From assembly GCF_900187885.1 (NCBI RefSeq), contig NZ_FYEK01000015.1:1-40377 (forward strand): a DNA stretch of 40,377 nucleotides. Direction: 5' to 3'. A model generated the notes under the pieces. That model ran no database searches. It was given only the letters and a program-made list of their open reading frames with translations, and was not told the origin of the DNA. Below, in pieces: positions 1 through 7,859 of the stretch; the stretch's first letter is position 1, and each line of letters begins with the position of its first letter. The translations under genes were made by a program, and so were the position numbers. The stretch comes from Thermoflexus hugenholtzii JAD2 (GTDB taxonomy: Bacteria; Chloroflexota; Anaerolineae; Thermoflexales; Thermoflexaceae).

Positions 1-420
1 GCCACCCGGCGCACCATCCCGTCCTTGTCCTGGAGGGCCTGGGTGAGGGCGGGGAGGGCCGGGGGGTCGCCGATGTTCCCCAGGGCCTCGGCTGCCGCCC
101 GGCGCACTTCCGCATCCTCATCTTGGAGGGCTCGGAGGAGGGCGGGGAGGGCCGGGGGGCCCATCTTCTCCAGGACCTCGGCTGCCGCCCGGCGCACCCC
201 CCCGTCCTCATCCTGGAGGGCCTGGGTGAGGGCGGGGAGGGCCGGGGGGTCGCCGATGTTCCCCAGGGCCTCGGCTGCCGCCCGGCGCACGTCCGCATCC
301 TCATCTTGGAGGGCTTGGAGGAGGGCGGGGAGGACCGGGGGGCCCATCTTCTCCAGGGCCTGCACCGCCGCCCGGCGCACGTCCGCATCCTTATCCTGGA
401 GGGCCCTGCGCAGCTCAGGG
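1..420 (-). repeat. Tandem HEAT-repeat coding units of 90-93 bp
   Basis: Four or more tandem coding repeats, each 90 or 93 bp (30 or 31 codons), alternate in a two-repeat super-unit of 183 bp. The 50 bases at 58-107 recur without change at 241-290. They encode HEAT helices inside the NACHT gene. Such DNA-level identity suggests recent duplication or gene conversion. The frame is kept throughout, so this is coding sequence and not a CRISPR array. Confidence 0.9.
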
Positions 421-1946
421 CCCAGGTGCTCCCATATCCCCTTGGCGTAGCCGCTCTCCGCGGCCAGCTCGGCGGTTAGGAACAGGTCGCGGCGCAGGAA
501 GCGCTCTTCCGGCGAGCGGGCGCGCAGGATCCTGCGCAGCAGGCCCAGGGCCTCCGCTTCGGGCAGCGAGCCGACCAGCAAGGCCAGCGGCTCGCGCCAC
601 TCCGGAAGATGCAGGCGCGGCCGCAGGAAGCGCCACGCCCGCCGGGCGTCCCGCTCCCATGCCTCCTTCAGGCGCAGGGCCACGAAATACTCCCGCAGCG
701 TCTGGTGGCTGAAGACGTAGCGGTAACGCACCCTTCCATCTTCCGCCTCCGGCAGGCGGGCGAGGAGGCCGGTCTGCTCCCGCAGGCGGCGCAGCCCCTC
801 GGCCGCCTCCTTATCGTCCTGCGCCACCCGGAAGGCTTGCAGCGCCTCGCGCAGATCCGCCTCTTCGTTCCCCCCGCCGATATGCAGGTGCCATGCCAGC
901 GCCTGGAGGGCCTGAAGGAAGCGCGGCTTTTCCTCCTCCTTCGCGCCGCGCCGTTTGGCGCGCTCCCAGGCCTCCTCCACCCACAGGCGGTAGAGGTCGG
1001 CGCGGCCCCGGGCGACCTCGCCGGTTTGGGCGTAATGCTGGGCGCTCAGGCGCAGGAGCAGGGGGTTATCCAGCAGGCGGCCCAGGGCCGGGTGGGCCCG
1101 CATCTGCTCCAGCAACCGCCGCGCCTGCGCCTCGGCCTCCTCATCGGTCCACTCGGGTTTCAGGGCAGCCAGCCAGCCGCGCAGGTAGGGCAGGGCTTCG
1201 CCTTCGGGGTGCTCAAAGGGCTTGAGGGTGTATTCGCGCAGCCCTCGCAGGGGTTGAAACCCGGCCGGGCGGGAGGCCAGGATCACCCATCCGGCCCCGC
1301 TGTCGGCGAAGCGCTGGATGCGCTCGCGCACGGCCCCGCGGAGGCCCTCCGGCACCTCGTCCAGCCCGTCCAGCAGGACGAGCAGGCCGAGGTCTTGTTG
1401 CCCGGCGCGCAGCAGCGCCTCCGCTTCGTCCTCGGGGCATTGTAGCCATTCGCGCACCTCCATGCGCAGGGCGTCCCACAGGGTCTCCTTCTCGGCGATG
1501 GGGTGGGCCCGGGCTTGCAGGTTCAGCAGGATCGGGACGTAGGGACGCTGGACCCTCAGCCGCGCGATGTGCCAGTTTTCCTCCGCGCGGGCGAAGCACA
1601 GCCCGATGAACCGCAGGGCGGTGGATTTCCCCGCCCCCGGCTCGCCCAGCAGGGCCAGGTTTTCTCTCTTCTCCAGCACCTCCTCCAGCGGGACCGGCGG
1701 CGGGGGCGGCTGGGGGGAAGGGGGCACGCCGGCGTGCTGAAAGCGCAACTCGGCCGGGTCGAGGTCGGGACGCGGCGGCTCGGTCCCCTTCGGTTCGGGT
1801 CGCTCCCGCGCCTGGAGCATGAAGAAGACGCGCTCCAGCGGCAGGCGGCGTTCCTCGCCGTGCACGGTGACTGTCAGGTATCGCCATTCCTCCGCGACGG
1901 CGCGCCGGTAACGCGCGATCAGGTCGTTCAGGGATTGTGCGCCCAT
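1..1946 (-). CDS. NACHT NTPase with C-terminal HEAT repeats (partial, C-terminus beyond left edge)
   Basis: STAND-class NTPase of the NACHT family, a signalling ATPase type used in bacterial immunity and regulation. About 648 residues are visible. Walker A GEPGAGKST lies at residues 101-109. The NACHT Walker B LLVLLDGLDEVPEG lies near 188-200, followed by ILASRPAGF near 222-230 (sensor 1). A winged-helix-type segment FSHQTLREYFVALRL precedes the repeats. The C-terminus, encoded at about 1-420, is a run of HEAT/PBS-lyase repeats of 30-31 residues with the core VRRAAAEAL; it runs off the window without a stop. The segment between the first 40 residues and Walker A is proline-rich. Start: ATG at 1946, although an in-frame ATG at 1967 adds seven residues; neither has a well-placed Shine-Dalgarno. 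It is the last visible gene of the operon starting at 5667, after the S24-like gene. The NACHT call is firm; a defence role is inference. Confidence 0.9.
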   Translation of the reverse strand, partial: MGAQSLNDLIARYRRAVAEEWRYLTVTVHGEERRLPLERVFFMLQARERPEPKGTEPPRPDLDPAELRFQHAGVPPSPQPPPPPVPLEEVLEKRENLALLGEPGAGKSTALRFIGLCFARAEENWHIARLRVQRPYVPILLNLQARAHPIAEKETLWDALRMEVREWLQCPEDEAEALLRAGQQDLGLLVLLDGLDEVPEGLRGAVRERIQRFADSGAGWVILASRPAGFQPLRGLREYTLKPFEHPEGEALPYLRGWLAALKPEWTDEEAEAQARRLLEQMRAHPALGRLLDNPLLLRLSAQHYAQTGEVARGRADLYRLWVEEAWERAKRRGAKEEEKPRFLQALQALAWHLHIGGGNEEADLREALQAFRVAQDDKEAAEGLRRLREQTGLLARLPEAEDGRVRYRYVFSHQTLREYFVALRLKEAWERDARRAWRFLRPRLHLPEWREPLALLVGSLPEAEALGLLRRILRARSPEERFLRRDLFLTAELAAESGYAKGIWEHLGPELRRALQDKDADVRRAAVQALEKMGPPVLPALLQALQDEDADVRRAAAEALGNIGDPPALPALTQALQDEDGGVRRAAAEVLEKMGPPALPALLRALQDEDAEVRRAAAEALGNIGDPPALPALTQALQDKDGMVRRV

Positions 1947-2013
1947 GCCTCCTTGGCCCCTTTCCATCCGATGCGGCTCGTCGGATCGGGCGGACGCCCC
2001 CTTCCCATGGCGA

Positions 2014-3156
2014 TTATAGCGATGCGGGGGGCTCTGGCTTGAGGATGGCCAGGACGGGGTAGAGCTCCGGGCGACCGGGCTCGATGGCGATCTCCTCGAA
2101 GGCCGGGTTCTCCGGCGAGAGAAACCATTTCCCGTTGCGGTAGTTCAGTCGCTTGATCAGGAAGGCCCGGTGGGCCTGGGTGTGGTAATCCTCCACCAGG
2201 ACGGCCAGCACCAGCCTCCCCCGCCACGCGCGCCACTCGTTCGGGTCCCGCGCCGCCGGCCCCGGGATCCGCCGCGCCAGGATCAGGTCCCCGGGCTCGA
2301 TGCCCGCACCCCGCATGCTCTCCCCCTCCACCCGGAGCACGATCAGCTCCTCCCGACGCGCCACCACTATCGGCGCCATATCCGCCTCCACATACACCCG
2401 ATACACCTGCTCCCCCACGCACAGTCGCTCGATTTGAACCTCCGCCGAATCCGAAAGGCGCTCCGCGGTCTGAGGGTCCAGGAACTGAAGGTCCCCCGCT
2501 TGAGGATGGGTGTCCGGGAGCAGGATGAGGGAGAGCAGGGCCAGGCGGGCGGGCCGGAGCGGGCCTCCCGGCGTCGAGATGGGCTCCGCCGGCGTCCTTT
2601 CCGGAGCCTCCTCCCGTGGAGGCTCCGCGGCAGCGAGGTGTCGATCGCGGAGGATCTCCCCGATGATCTCCCGCGCCCAACGGAGCCATTCCGCCAGCTC
2701 CGGCGATGTCATGCCCTGCAGCGCGGCCGCCCGCTGCCGGTCCTGCAGCAGCCGCTCCGCCCGCCGCGCCAGCTCCAGGGCCCATGCCGGATCCTCTCTG
2801 CGCAGCCAGAAGGCCCCCAACAGCGCCGCGAGCGCCTCCGCCAGGGCCGGGCCGTGAAACCGAAGGGCGCGGAGGATCTCCGTCAGGGGCTGCCGCAGGG
2901 CGCCCGGGGGCAGATACCCCGCCCACCGGTCCAGGGCCATCCCGACCAGCTGCGCCCCGATCCGACCGGGCATGGCCGCCCCCGGCCCGGCCAGGGAGTC
3001 CACCGGCACGGACAGCAGGAGATGGCAGAGGGCGCGCAGCCGCTCCGGATCCAGCGGGTCCTGATCCAGCAGCGCCCGGAGCGCCTGCAGGGCCGGATGC
3101 CCGCCTTCATTCAAGGTCCGAATCAGATGGGAAAGCAGGCGACGCTCCTGCTCCAC
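2014..3156 (-). CDS. LexA/S24-like serine peptidase domain protein lacking an HTH
   Basis: 380 residues. The C-terminal part (about 255-372) matches the S24 (LexA/UmuD/CI) fold: VEGESMRGAGIEPGDLILARR holds the nucleophile Ser280, and AFLIKRL holds the paired Lys335, followed by the usual LSPENPAFEEI strand. The first 210 residues are helical, rich in Ala, Leu and Arg, and contain no helix-turn-helix I can recognise, so this is not LexA itself. No Ala-Gly self-cleavage site is evident in front of the domain. Start: GTG at 3156, with AGGAGG eight bases upstream, inside the end of the preceding SPFH gene (50-base overlap), which suggests translational coupling. The TAA stop overlaps a TATAAT. 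I infer a protease or peptide-binding regulator working with the neighbouring NACHT and SPFH proteins; the substrate is unknown. Confidence 0.8.
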   Translation of the reverse strand: MEQERRLLSHLIRTLNEGGHPALQALRALLDQDPLDPERLRALCHLLLSVPVDSLAGPGAAMPGRIGAQLVGMALDRWAGYLPPGALRQPLTEILRALRFHGPALAEALAALLGAFWLRREDPAWALELARRAERLLQDRQRAAALQGMTSPELAEWLRWAREIIGEILRDRHLAAAEPPREEAPERTPAEPISTPGGPLRPARLALLSLILLPDTHPQAGDLQFLDPQTAERLSDSAEVQIERLCVGEQVYRVYVEADMAPIVVARREELIVLRVEGESMRGAGIEPGDLILARRIPGPAARDPNEWRAWRGRLVLAVLVEDYHTQAHRAFLIKRLNYRNGKWFLSPENPAFEEIAIEPGRPELYPVLAILKPEPPASL

Positions 3157-4486
3157 CGGACGCGCCTCCTGTGTCGCCCTGGGGGCTCTGTATGATCCGC
3201 TGCAGGTGATGGAACAGCTCCAGCAACTCCTTGGGGGTCAGCAGGGCCATCTCCGGCTGGGCCCAGTGCTGCACCAGCTCCACCAGCCGCAGGAGCAGGC
3301 GATGAAGCCCCCGCTGGGGGTCCTCCGCGGACCACTCCTCGCGGACCACCGCGGTGATGGCCTCCAGCAGCTCCCGCTGGCCCATGGCCCGGGCCAGCTC
3401 CCGCTGGCGCAGCTGCTCCCGCACCGCCCGGGATTGCATGTGCACCACCCACCCCCGCCAGGGCACCTGCCAGTGCTCCAACCACGCCTGGCGGATCAGC
3501 GGCTCCACTTCCGGCCGGGGCATGGGCGGGGTGAAGGCGAAGTGCAGGATCTGCGCGTTCCACCGCGCCGCCTGCTCCTCCAGCTCGGCGCGGATCTCCT
3601 CCCGGATCTGCTCCCAGCGCACCGGGATCGGCGCGTCCTCCGGGGGTCGCTCCGGGATCCCCCGCGTGTTTCGCTGCTCTGCAGGCTCCCCGGCGAACCG
3701 GGGCGGCTGGGCCTGGGCACCTTCCGGGCTGGTGTAAGGGGACCACAGCTCATCGAACCACAGGGTGCCCAGCCGGCGGGCCAGGCGGTTTCGGGCCTCG
3801 TCGGCCAGCTCGCCGGCCCAATCCACGCCATAGCCCCGGTCCCGGGAGCCGGTGTCCAGGGCGTAGGCCATGCGGATCAACCGGGCCTCCCCGGCCGCGT
3901 CCCCGGGCTCCCAGCGCAGCCGCGCGCCGAGCTCCAGCCGCGCCTGCACCGGCAGCCCATCCTGGGTCCATGCGTTCACCTGCCGGCGGCGGATCTGCGG
4001 ACGAAGATCCAGGACCAGGGCCGGGCGTTCGAAGGGCCTCAGGCGATGTTCCCCCGGACCGATCAGCCGGACGAAGACACCGCCCCGCTCCAGCAGGACC
4101 AGGCAGCTCTCGTGCACGACCAGAGTGCCCGGGCCGCCGATCCGGACCAGGGGGGACGTGCGGGTCGCTGCGGTGAGGTCCCCGTCCCGCGCGTGGCCCA
4201 CCGGGGTTCGCGCGTGGGGGAAGAACAGCGCCCGCAGGAGGAAGCCGAGGGCCTCACCCCAGCGGACCTGATACATCCGCGCGACGAAGTTGGAGGCCTG
4301 AACCAGCATGAAGGCGGCGATCGCTCCTTCCATCAGAAGGCCCAGCCCGCAGCCGAGCCCCAAGATCTCCCCGATCCGCTCCCCCCGCCATGCGCCGATC
4401 AGGCATGCGCCGATCAGGAGGGGGATCAGAAGCAGGCCGGGCAGGCCGGCGGCGAAGACGATGGCCACCCGAAGGAGGAGCTCCAT
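3107..4486 (-). CDS. Membrane-anchored SPFH/band-7-like protein (paralog 2)
   Basis: 459 residues. Two hydrophobic N-terminal segments (about 5-33 and 43-63) are followed by a region that reads like an SPFH/band-7 (stomatin/prohibitin) domain: LERGGVFVRLIGPGEHRL (about 132-149), LVLDLRPQ (157-164) and TQDGLPVQARLEL (174-186). The C-terminal half is helical and charged, ending in a low-complexity Gly/Ala/Ser tail. The same motif order occurs in the gene immediately upstream, so the two are tandem paralogs. Start: ATG at 4486, eight bases after the upstream stop with GAGG in front; a GTG at 4498 overlapping that stop is an alternative. SPFH proteins form membrane microdomain scaffolds and often sit beside proteases. 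The family call rests on motif reading only. Confidence 0.7.
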   Translation of the reverse strand: MELLLRVAIVFAAGLPGLLLIPLLIGACLIGAWRGERIGEILGLGCGLGLLMEGAIAAFMLVQASNFVARMYQVRWGEALGFLLRALFFPHARTPVGHARDGDLTAATRTSPLVRIGGPGTLVVHESCLVLLERGGVFVRLIGPGEHRLRPFERPALVLDLRPQIRRRQVNAWTQDGLPVQARLELGARLRWEPGDAAGEARLIRMAYALDTGSRDRGYGVDWAGELADEARNRLARRLGTLWFDELWSPYTSPEGAQAQPPRFAGEPAEQRNTRGIPERPPEDAPIPVRWEQIREEIRAELEEQAARWNAQILHFAFTPPMPRPEVEPLIRQAWLEHWQVPWRGWVVHMQSRAVREQLRQRELARAMGQRELLEAITAVVREEWSAEDPQRGLHRLLLRLVELVQHWAQPEMALLTPKELLELFHHLQRIIQSPQGDTGGASGGAGASPAFPSDSDLE

Positions 4487-4494
4487 CAGCGCCC

Positions 4495-5667
4495 TCACGG
4501 GCTCCCTCCTTGCAGATACGTGCGGAGGTGGTTCAATTCCTCCGGCAGCAGCAACCCGCTCTTGCGGACCGCCGTGTCCAGCGTCTCCAGGAAGTGCAGG
4601 AGGATGAGATTGGGGGAGAGGGCGTCGCGGCCGCTCAGCACCTCCCGGAGGGCCTGGAGGGTCTCCATCTGGGCGGCATGACGGGCGCGGGCGTATTCCA
4701 GCAGCAGCTCGGATTCTGCCAGGCCGATCCAGCGGGCCAGCCGGGCGGCCCACTGGCTGCGCCAGACCTCCACCCGCTGGCGCCGGGCTTCCTCGGGCAC
4801 CTCCGTCAGGGCGAGACGCAGTCGGTCCAGCCGGATCCCGGCCCGGCGCAGCTCCGGGACCAGCGTCCTCTGGATCTCTTGGGCCAGCCGGGCGAGGGGC
4901 GGATCCGGCCGCTCTGTTCCTTCCCGAGCCAGCCCGAACAGCTCATCGAAGAGGCGGTTGCCGATTTGGAGGGCAAGCTCCTCCCGGGCCCGGTGGGCGG
5001 CCAGCTCGAACCAGTGGAGCATCCGATCCTCATCGACGCGGGCGGCCCGGAGGGCCTGGGCGATGGACCGGGCGACGCGCGGGGCCGGATAGAAATAGGG
5101 GGACAATCCCCGCTCGACGGGAGGGGGACGCTGGGCGGCGAAGGCGGTGACGGTGCGGATCTGGAATCCAAGGGAGAGCCCGTCCTGGGTGCGGACCGTC
5201 ACCGGATCCGGGTCGCTTCGGGGATAGCGCTGCGGGCGGAGATCTATGAAGGCGGTGATCTGCTCTCCCTCTCGCACCCACGTCAGCCCGGGGCCGGCGA
5301 TGTGGAGGAAGCCGACTCCCCCCTCCACGGCCAGGGCGCTCCGGGCGTCCATCAGCCAGAGCCCGGGCCCCTGCCGGGGCTCCATGGAAGCGCGCGCCTG
5401 GCCCGCGTCCACCACCCCCAGGCTGCGCAGCCGGCCGAAGATCCAGGCGGCGAACGCCCGCCGCACAAGGCCGGCCTCGTGCGGCGCAGCGGGAGCTAAG
5501 GCAGGGAGGAGGAAGAAGAAAAGGAAAACCCCATACAGGATCATCGCGAGGAGCCAGAGGGCGAACAGGAACCCGGGGATCTTCGCCCAGCGGAGCCATC
5601 CGATCCCGCTCAGAAGCCCGACGAGGAGCAGCCCCAGCCATGCCCCGATTCTGCCTCTCCGCAGCAT
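4495..5667 (-). CDS. Membrane-anchored SPFH/band-7-like protein (paralog 1)
   Basis: 390 residues. Two transmembrane segments (about 8-26 and 31-57) precede an SPFH-like region: VEGGVGFLHIAGPGLTWV (114-131), AFIDLRPQ (139-146) and VRTQDGLSLGFQIRTVTAF (158-176). The remainder is helical, including stretches rich in Glu, Arg and Leu (about 255-350), consistent with coiled-coil assembly. It is the first gene of the SPFH-SPFH-S24-NACHT operon. Start: ATG at 5667, chosen because GGGGAGG lies six bases upstream and the hydrophobic segment follows at once; a start at 5766 would add an arginine-rich stretch with no domain. It is probably an inner-membrane scaffold that pairs with paralog 2. Confidence 0.7.
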   Translation of the reverse strand: MLRRGRIGAWLGLLLVGLLSGIGWLRWAKIPGFLFALWLLAMILYGVFLFFFLLPALAPAAPHEAGLVRRAFAAWIFGRLRSLGVVDAGQARASMEPRQGPGLWLMDARSALAVEGGVGFLHIAGPGLTWVREGEQITAFIDLRPQRYPRSDPDPVTVRTQDGLSLGFQIRTVTAFAAQRPPPVERGLSPYFYPAPRVARSIAQALRAARVDEDRMLHWFELAAHRAREELALQIGNRLFDELFGLAREGTERPDPPLARLAQEIQRTLVPELRRAGIRLDRLRLALTEVPEEARRQRVEVWRSQWAARLARWIGLAESELLLEYARARHAAQMETLQALREVLSGRDALSPNLILLHFLETLDTAVRKSGLLLPEELNHLRTYLQGGSP

Positions 5668-5836
5668 GCTTGCCTCCCCTGGAGGGACCCCCGTAGCGCG
5701 CCGCGATTTCCCGGGCCTCCTGATCCCCAACCCGGATCCCCATCTGGGGGCCCAGTGGAAGGGCATGGTTGCATCCCCGTATCTCCCGGAAAGGCCAGGG
5801 GAACGCCGCGAAATCGCCTGCAGATTTCAACTTTCA

Positions 5837-5842
5837 ATTGTA
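5837..5842 (-). promoter_or_regulatory. Candidate -10 box for the SPFH-S24-NACHT operon
   Basis: On the minus strand this reads TACAAT, about 170 bases upstream of the first SPFH start. No convincing -35 box lies 17 bases further up. The 324-base gap 5668-5991 between this operon and rbfA holds no gene that I can see; besides this box it carries the rbfA promoter. Confidence 0.35.
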
Positions 5843-5941
5843 TTACCGCTGCAGGGTTGCTGCGAGCCATCACCCGTTCGTCCGATGGCCGGAAGAGAGC
5901 GCCCGTTCTGGAGAATGACCTCACACGCCGAGCCTCCCTTT

Positions 5942-5970
5942 TTGACGGGGCGGCGCTCCTGTGCTACGAT
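5942..5970 (+). promoter_or_regulatory. Sigma-70-type promoter of rbfA
   Basis: TTGACG at 5942-5947, a 17-base spacer, and TACGAT at 5965-5970 preceded by TGC (extended -10). The rbfA start is 22 bases after the -10 box, with GGAGG between. This is the most complete promoter in the window. Confidence 0.75.
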
Positions 5971-5991
5971 GGAGCACCCTGGAGGTTCACC

Positions 5992-6360
5992 ATGGGAGAG
6001 CGACGACAGCGACGGATCGGGGAGCTGTTGCGGGAGGAGTTGAGCGCCTTGATCGGGGAGCTGAAGGACCCCCGGGTGGCCGGGGTGACGGTCACCGCGG
6101 TGGAGCCGGCGCCGGATTTGACCATCGCCAAGGTCTATGTGACGACCTGGCCGGCGGATCCCGCCCGACGGGAGGAGGTGCTGGCCGGCCTGGAGCACGC
6201 GAAGGGTTACCTGAAGCACGAGCTGGCCGGCCGCGTCATCCTGCGCCGCATCCCCGATTTGGTGTTCAAATGGGACGACACCTTCGATCGCGCGGATCGC
6301 ATCGAGCGCCTGATCTCCCGGCTCCACGGTGAGAAGGAGCAGCCCTCGGATGAGTCGTGA
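5992..6360 (+). CDS. rbfA: Ribosome-binding factor A
   Basis: 122 residues, normal for RbfA, a KH-fold protein that binds the 30S subunit and helps mature the 5' end of 16S rRNA. The sequence reads from RRQRRIGELLREELSALI through LKDPRVAGVTVT, the central strand VYVTTWP, and the C-terminal RIPDLVFKWDDTFDRADRIERLI, which matches the family's RxxPxLxFxxDxSxxxxxRIxxLL ending. Start: ATG at 5992 with GGAGG six bases upstream. Its last bases overlap the ATG of the DHH phosphoesterase gene; rbfA-nrnA adjacency is common in bacteria, which supports both calls. Confidence 0.95.
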   Translation: MGERRQRRIGELLREELSALIGELKDPRVAGVTVTAVEPAPDLTIAKVYVTTWPADPARREEVLAGLEHAKGYLKHELAGRVILRRIPDLVFKWDDTFDRADRIERLISRLHGEKEQPSDES

Positions 6361-7318
6361 GCAGGCCCGACAGGCCCTGGAGCGGGCGCGCCGCGTGGCG
6401 GTGGCCACGCACATCACCCCGGATGCGGATGCCATCAGCAGCCTCATCGGGCTGACGCAGATCCTCCGCCGTCTGGGGAAGGAGGCGGAGCCGTTCTGCG
6501 ATGATGAGCTGCCCCCGCGCCTGCGGGCGATCCCCCATGCCGAGGAGATCTCCCGCGTCGCCCATGGCTCCTTCGACCTCCTGGTCAGCCTGGACGCCAG
6601 CGACCCCGCCCGCCTGGGCCGAGCCTTCGCGGAGGTTGGAGAAGCTCCTTTGCTGAACATCGATCACCACATCACCAACACCGGCTTCGGAACGGTGAAC
6701 TGGGTGGATCCCTCCGCCGTGGCCACGGCGGAGATGGTGTTGTGGCTGGCGGACGACCTGGGGGTGCCGCTGGATCGGGAGCTGGCTTCGATCCTGCTGG
6801 CCGGGATCTTGGGGGACACCATGGGACTGCGCACGCCCAACGTCACCCCCCAGGTCCTGCGGGAGGTCATCCGCCTGATGGAGGCGGGGGCCTCCCTGCC
6901 GACCCTGGTCGATGTCCTTTTCAACCGGCGCTCCTTCGCGGCCATCCGTCTCTTCGGCCAGGCCCTCGCGGGGGTCCGGCTGGAGGACGGCGTGATCTGG
7001 ACGGTGGTCACGCGGGAGATGCGACAGACCTTGGGGCTGGGCCAGGCCAACGACCTCAGCCTCTCCAGCTTCCTGATCAGCGCCGAGGAGGCACGGATCG
7101 CCGCGGTCTTCACCGAGCGGGACGATGGCAAGGTGGAGGTGAGCATGCGGGCCCGACCCGGCTACGATGTGGCCCGCGTCGCCCTCGCCTTCGGCGGCGG
7201 CGGTCATCCCCCGGCCGCCGGCTGCTTAGTCCCCGGCCCGCTGGAGGAAGTCATCCCTCCGATCCTGTCCGCCCTGAAGGCCGCCGCGCGGGACGGCCGC
7301 ACGGATCCTTCCGGATGA
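6350..7318 (+). CDS. nrnA: DHH/DHHA1 phosphoesterase (NrnA-type oligoribonuclease / pAp phosphatase)
   Basis: 322 residues. The N-terminal DHH domain has HITPDADAISS (21-31; family form HxNPDxDA), LLVSLDASDPAR, and NIDHHITN (103-110) with the DHH signature. The C-terminal DHHA1 domain ends in the FGGGGHPPAAG motif (about 281-291). NrnA degrades short RNA oligomers and hydrolyses 3'-phosphoadenosine 5'-phosphate, using manganese; cyclic-dinucleotide phosphodiesterases share this fold, so c-di-AMP or pGpG turnover is possible. Start: ATG at 6350, overlapping the end of rbfA. The first residue of motif I is Thr where Asn is usual, a mild change. Confidence 0.88.
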   Translation: MSREQARQALERARRVAVATHITPDADAISSLIGLTQILRRLGKEAEPFCDDELPPRLRAIPHAEEISRVAHGSFDLLVSLDASDPARLGRAFAEVGEAPLLNIDHHITNTGFGTVNWVDPSAVATAEMVLWLADDLGVPLDRELASILLAGILGDTMGLRTPNVTPQVLREVIRLMEAGASLPTLVDVLFNRRSFAAIRLFGQALAGVRLEDGVIWTVVTREMRQTLGLGQANDLSLSSFLISAEEARIAAVFTERDDGKVEVSMRARPGYDVARVALAFGGGGHPPAAGCLVPGPLEEVIPPILSALKAAARDGRTDPSG

Positions 7319-7328
7319 AGGAGGCCCC

Positions 7329-7853
7329 GTGGCTTCCACAGGACAACCGGTGCGGGTGGGCATCCTGACCATCAGTGATCGAGCGGCCCAGGGGATCTAT
7401 GCGGATGAGAGCGGGGCCCTCCTGCGGCAGCAGGTCGCCGAGCGGCTGGGCTGGACCGTGGCCCACTATCGCGTGGTCCCCGATGAGGTCGAGGCGATCC
7501 AGCAAACCCTGCGGGCCTGGTGCGATGAGGAGGGGCTGGATCTGATCCTCACCACCGGGGGGACGGGGCTGGGCCCCCGGGATCTCACCCCGGAGGCGAC
7601 GCGGCCCCTGCTGGAGCGGGAGGCACCGGGGATCGCGGAGGCGCTGCGGTTCTACGGGCTGCAGCGCACGCCTTTCGCCATGCTCTCCCGGGGCGTGGCT
7701 GGCCTCCGCGGGCGGACCCTGATCATCAACCTGCCGGGGAGTCCTCGGGCGGTGCAGGAGGCCATGGAGGTCCTGGTCCCTGTGCTCCCCCATGCCCTGG
7801 CCTTGACGCGGGGGGAAAGCGGCCCGGCGGCTGCCCACACCCTGCGGGCGTGA
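7329..7853 (+). CDS. mog: Molybdopterin adenylyltransferase / MoaB-MogA family
   Basis: 174 residues. The pterin-binding fold is marked by VGILTISDRAAQG near the N-terminus, LILTTGGTGLGPRDLTPEAT in the middle and LIINLPGSPRAV near the end. MogA activates molybdopterin by adenylation before molybdenum insertion; MoaB proteins share the sequence and can do the same job. Start: GTG at 7329 with GGAGG just upstream, 10 bases after the nrnA stop, so it is co-transcribed with rbfA and nrnA. No other molybdenum cofactor gene is in the window. It ends six bases before the convergent end of pfkA. Confidence 0.88.
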   Translation: MASTGQPVRVGILTISDRAAQGIYADESGALLRQQVAERLGWTVAHYRVVPDEVEAIQQTLRAWCDEEGLDLILTTGGTGLGPRDLTPEATRPLLEREAPGIAEALRFYGLQRTPFAMLSRGVAGLRGRTLIINLPGSPRAVQEAMEVLVPVLPHALALTRGESGPAAAHTLRA

Positions 7854-7859
7854 AACGGC

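Noticed and set aside
1-420. Regular repeats resembling a CRISPR array
   Set aside because: The units are 90-93 bp, stay in one reading frame and encode HEAT helices; there are no unique spacers of constant length.
609-1445. 278-codon plus-strand open frame
   Set aside because: It is antisense to the NACHT gene, whose frame shows Walker A, Walker B and HEAT motifs.
1928-2926. 332-codon minus-strand frame
   Set aside because: It is in a different frame over the S24-like gene, is Gly/Ala/Pro-rich and has no domain.
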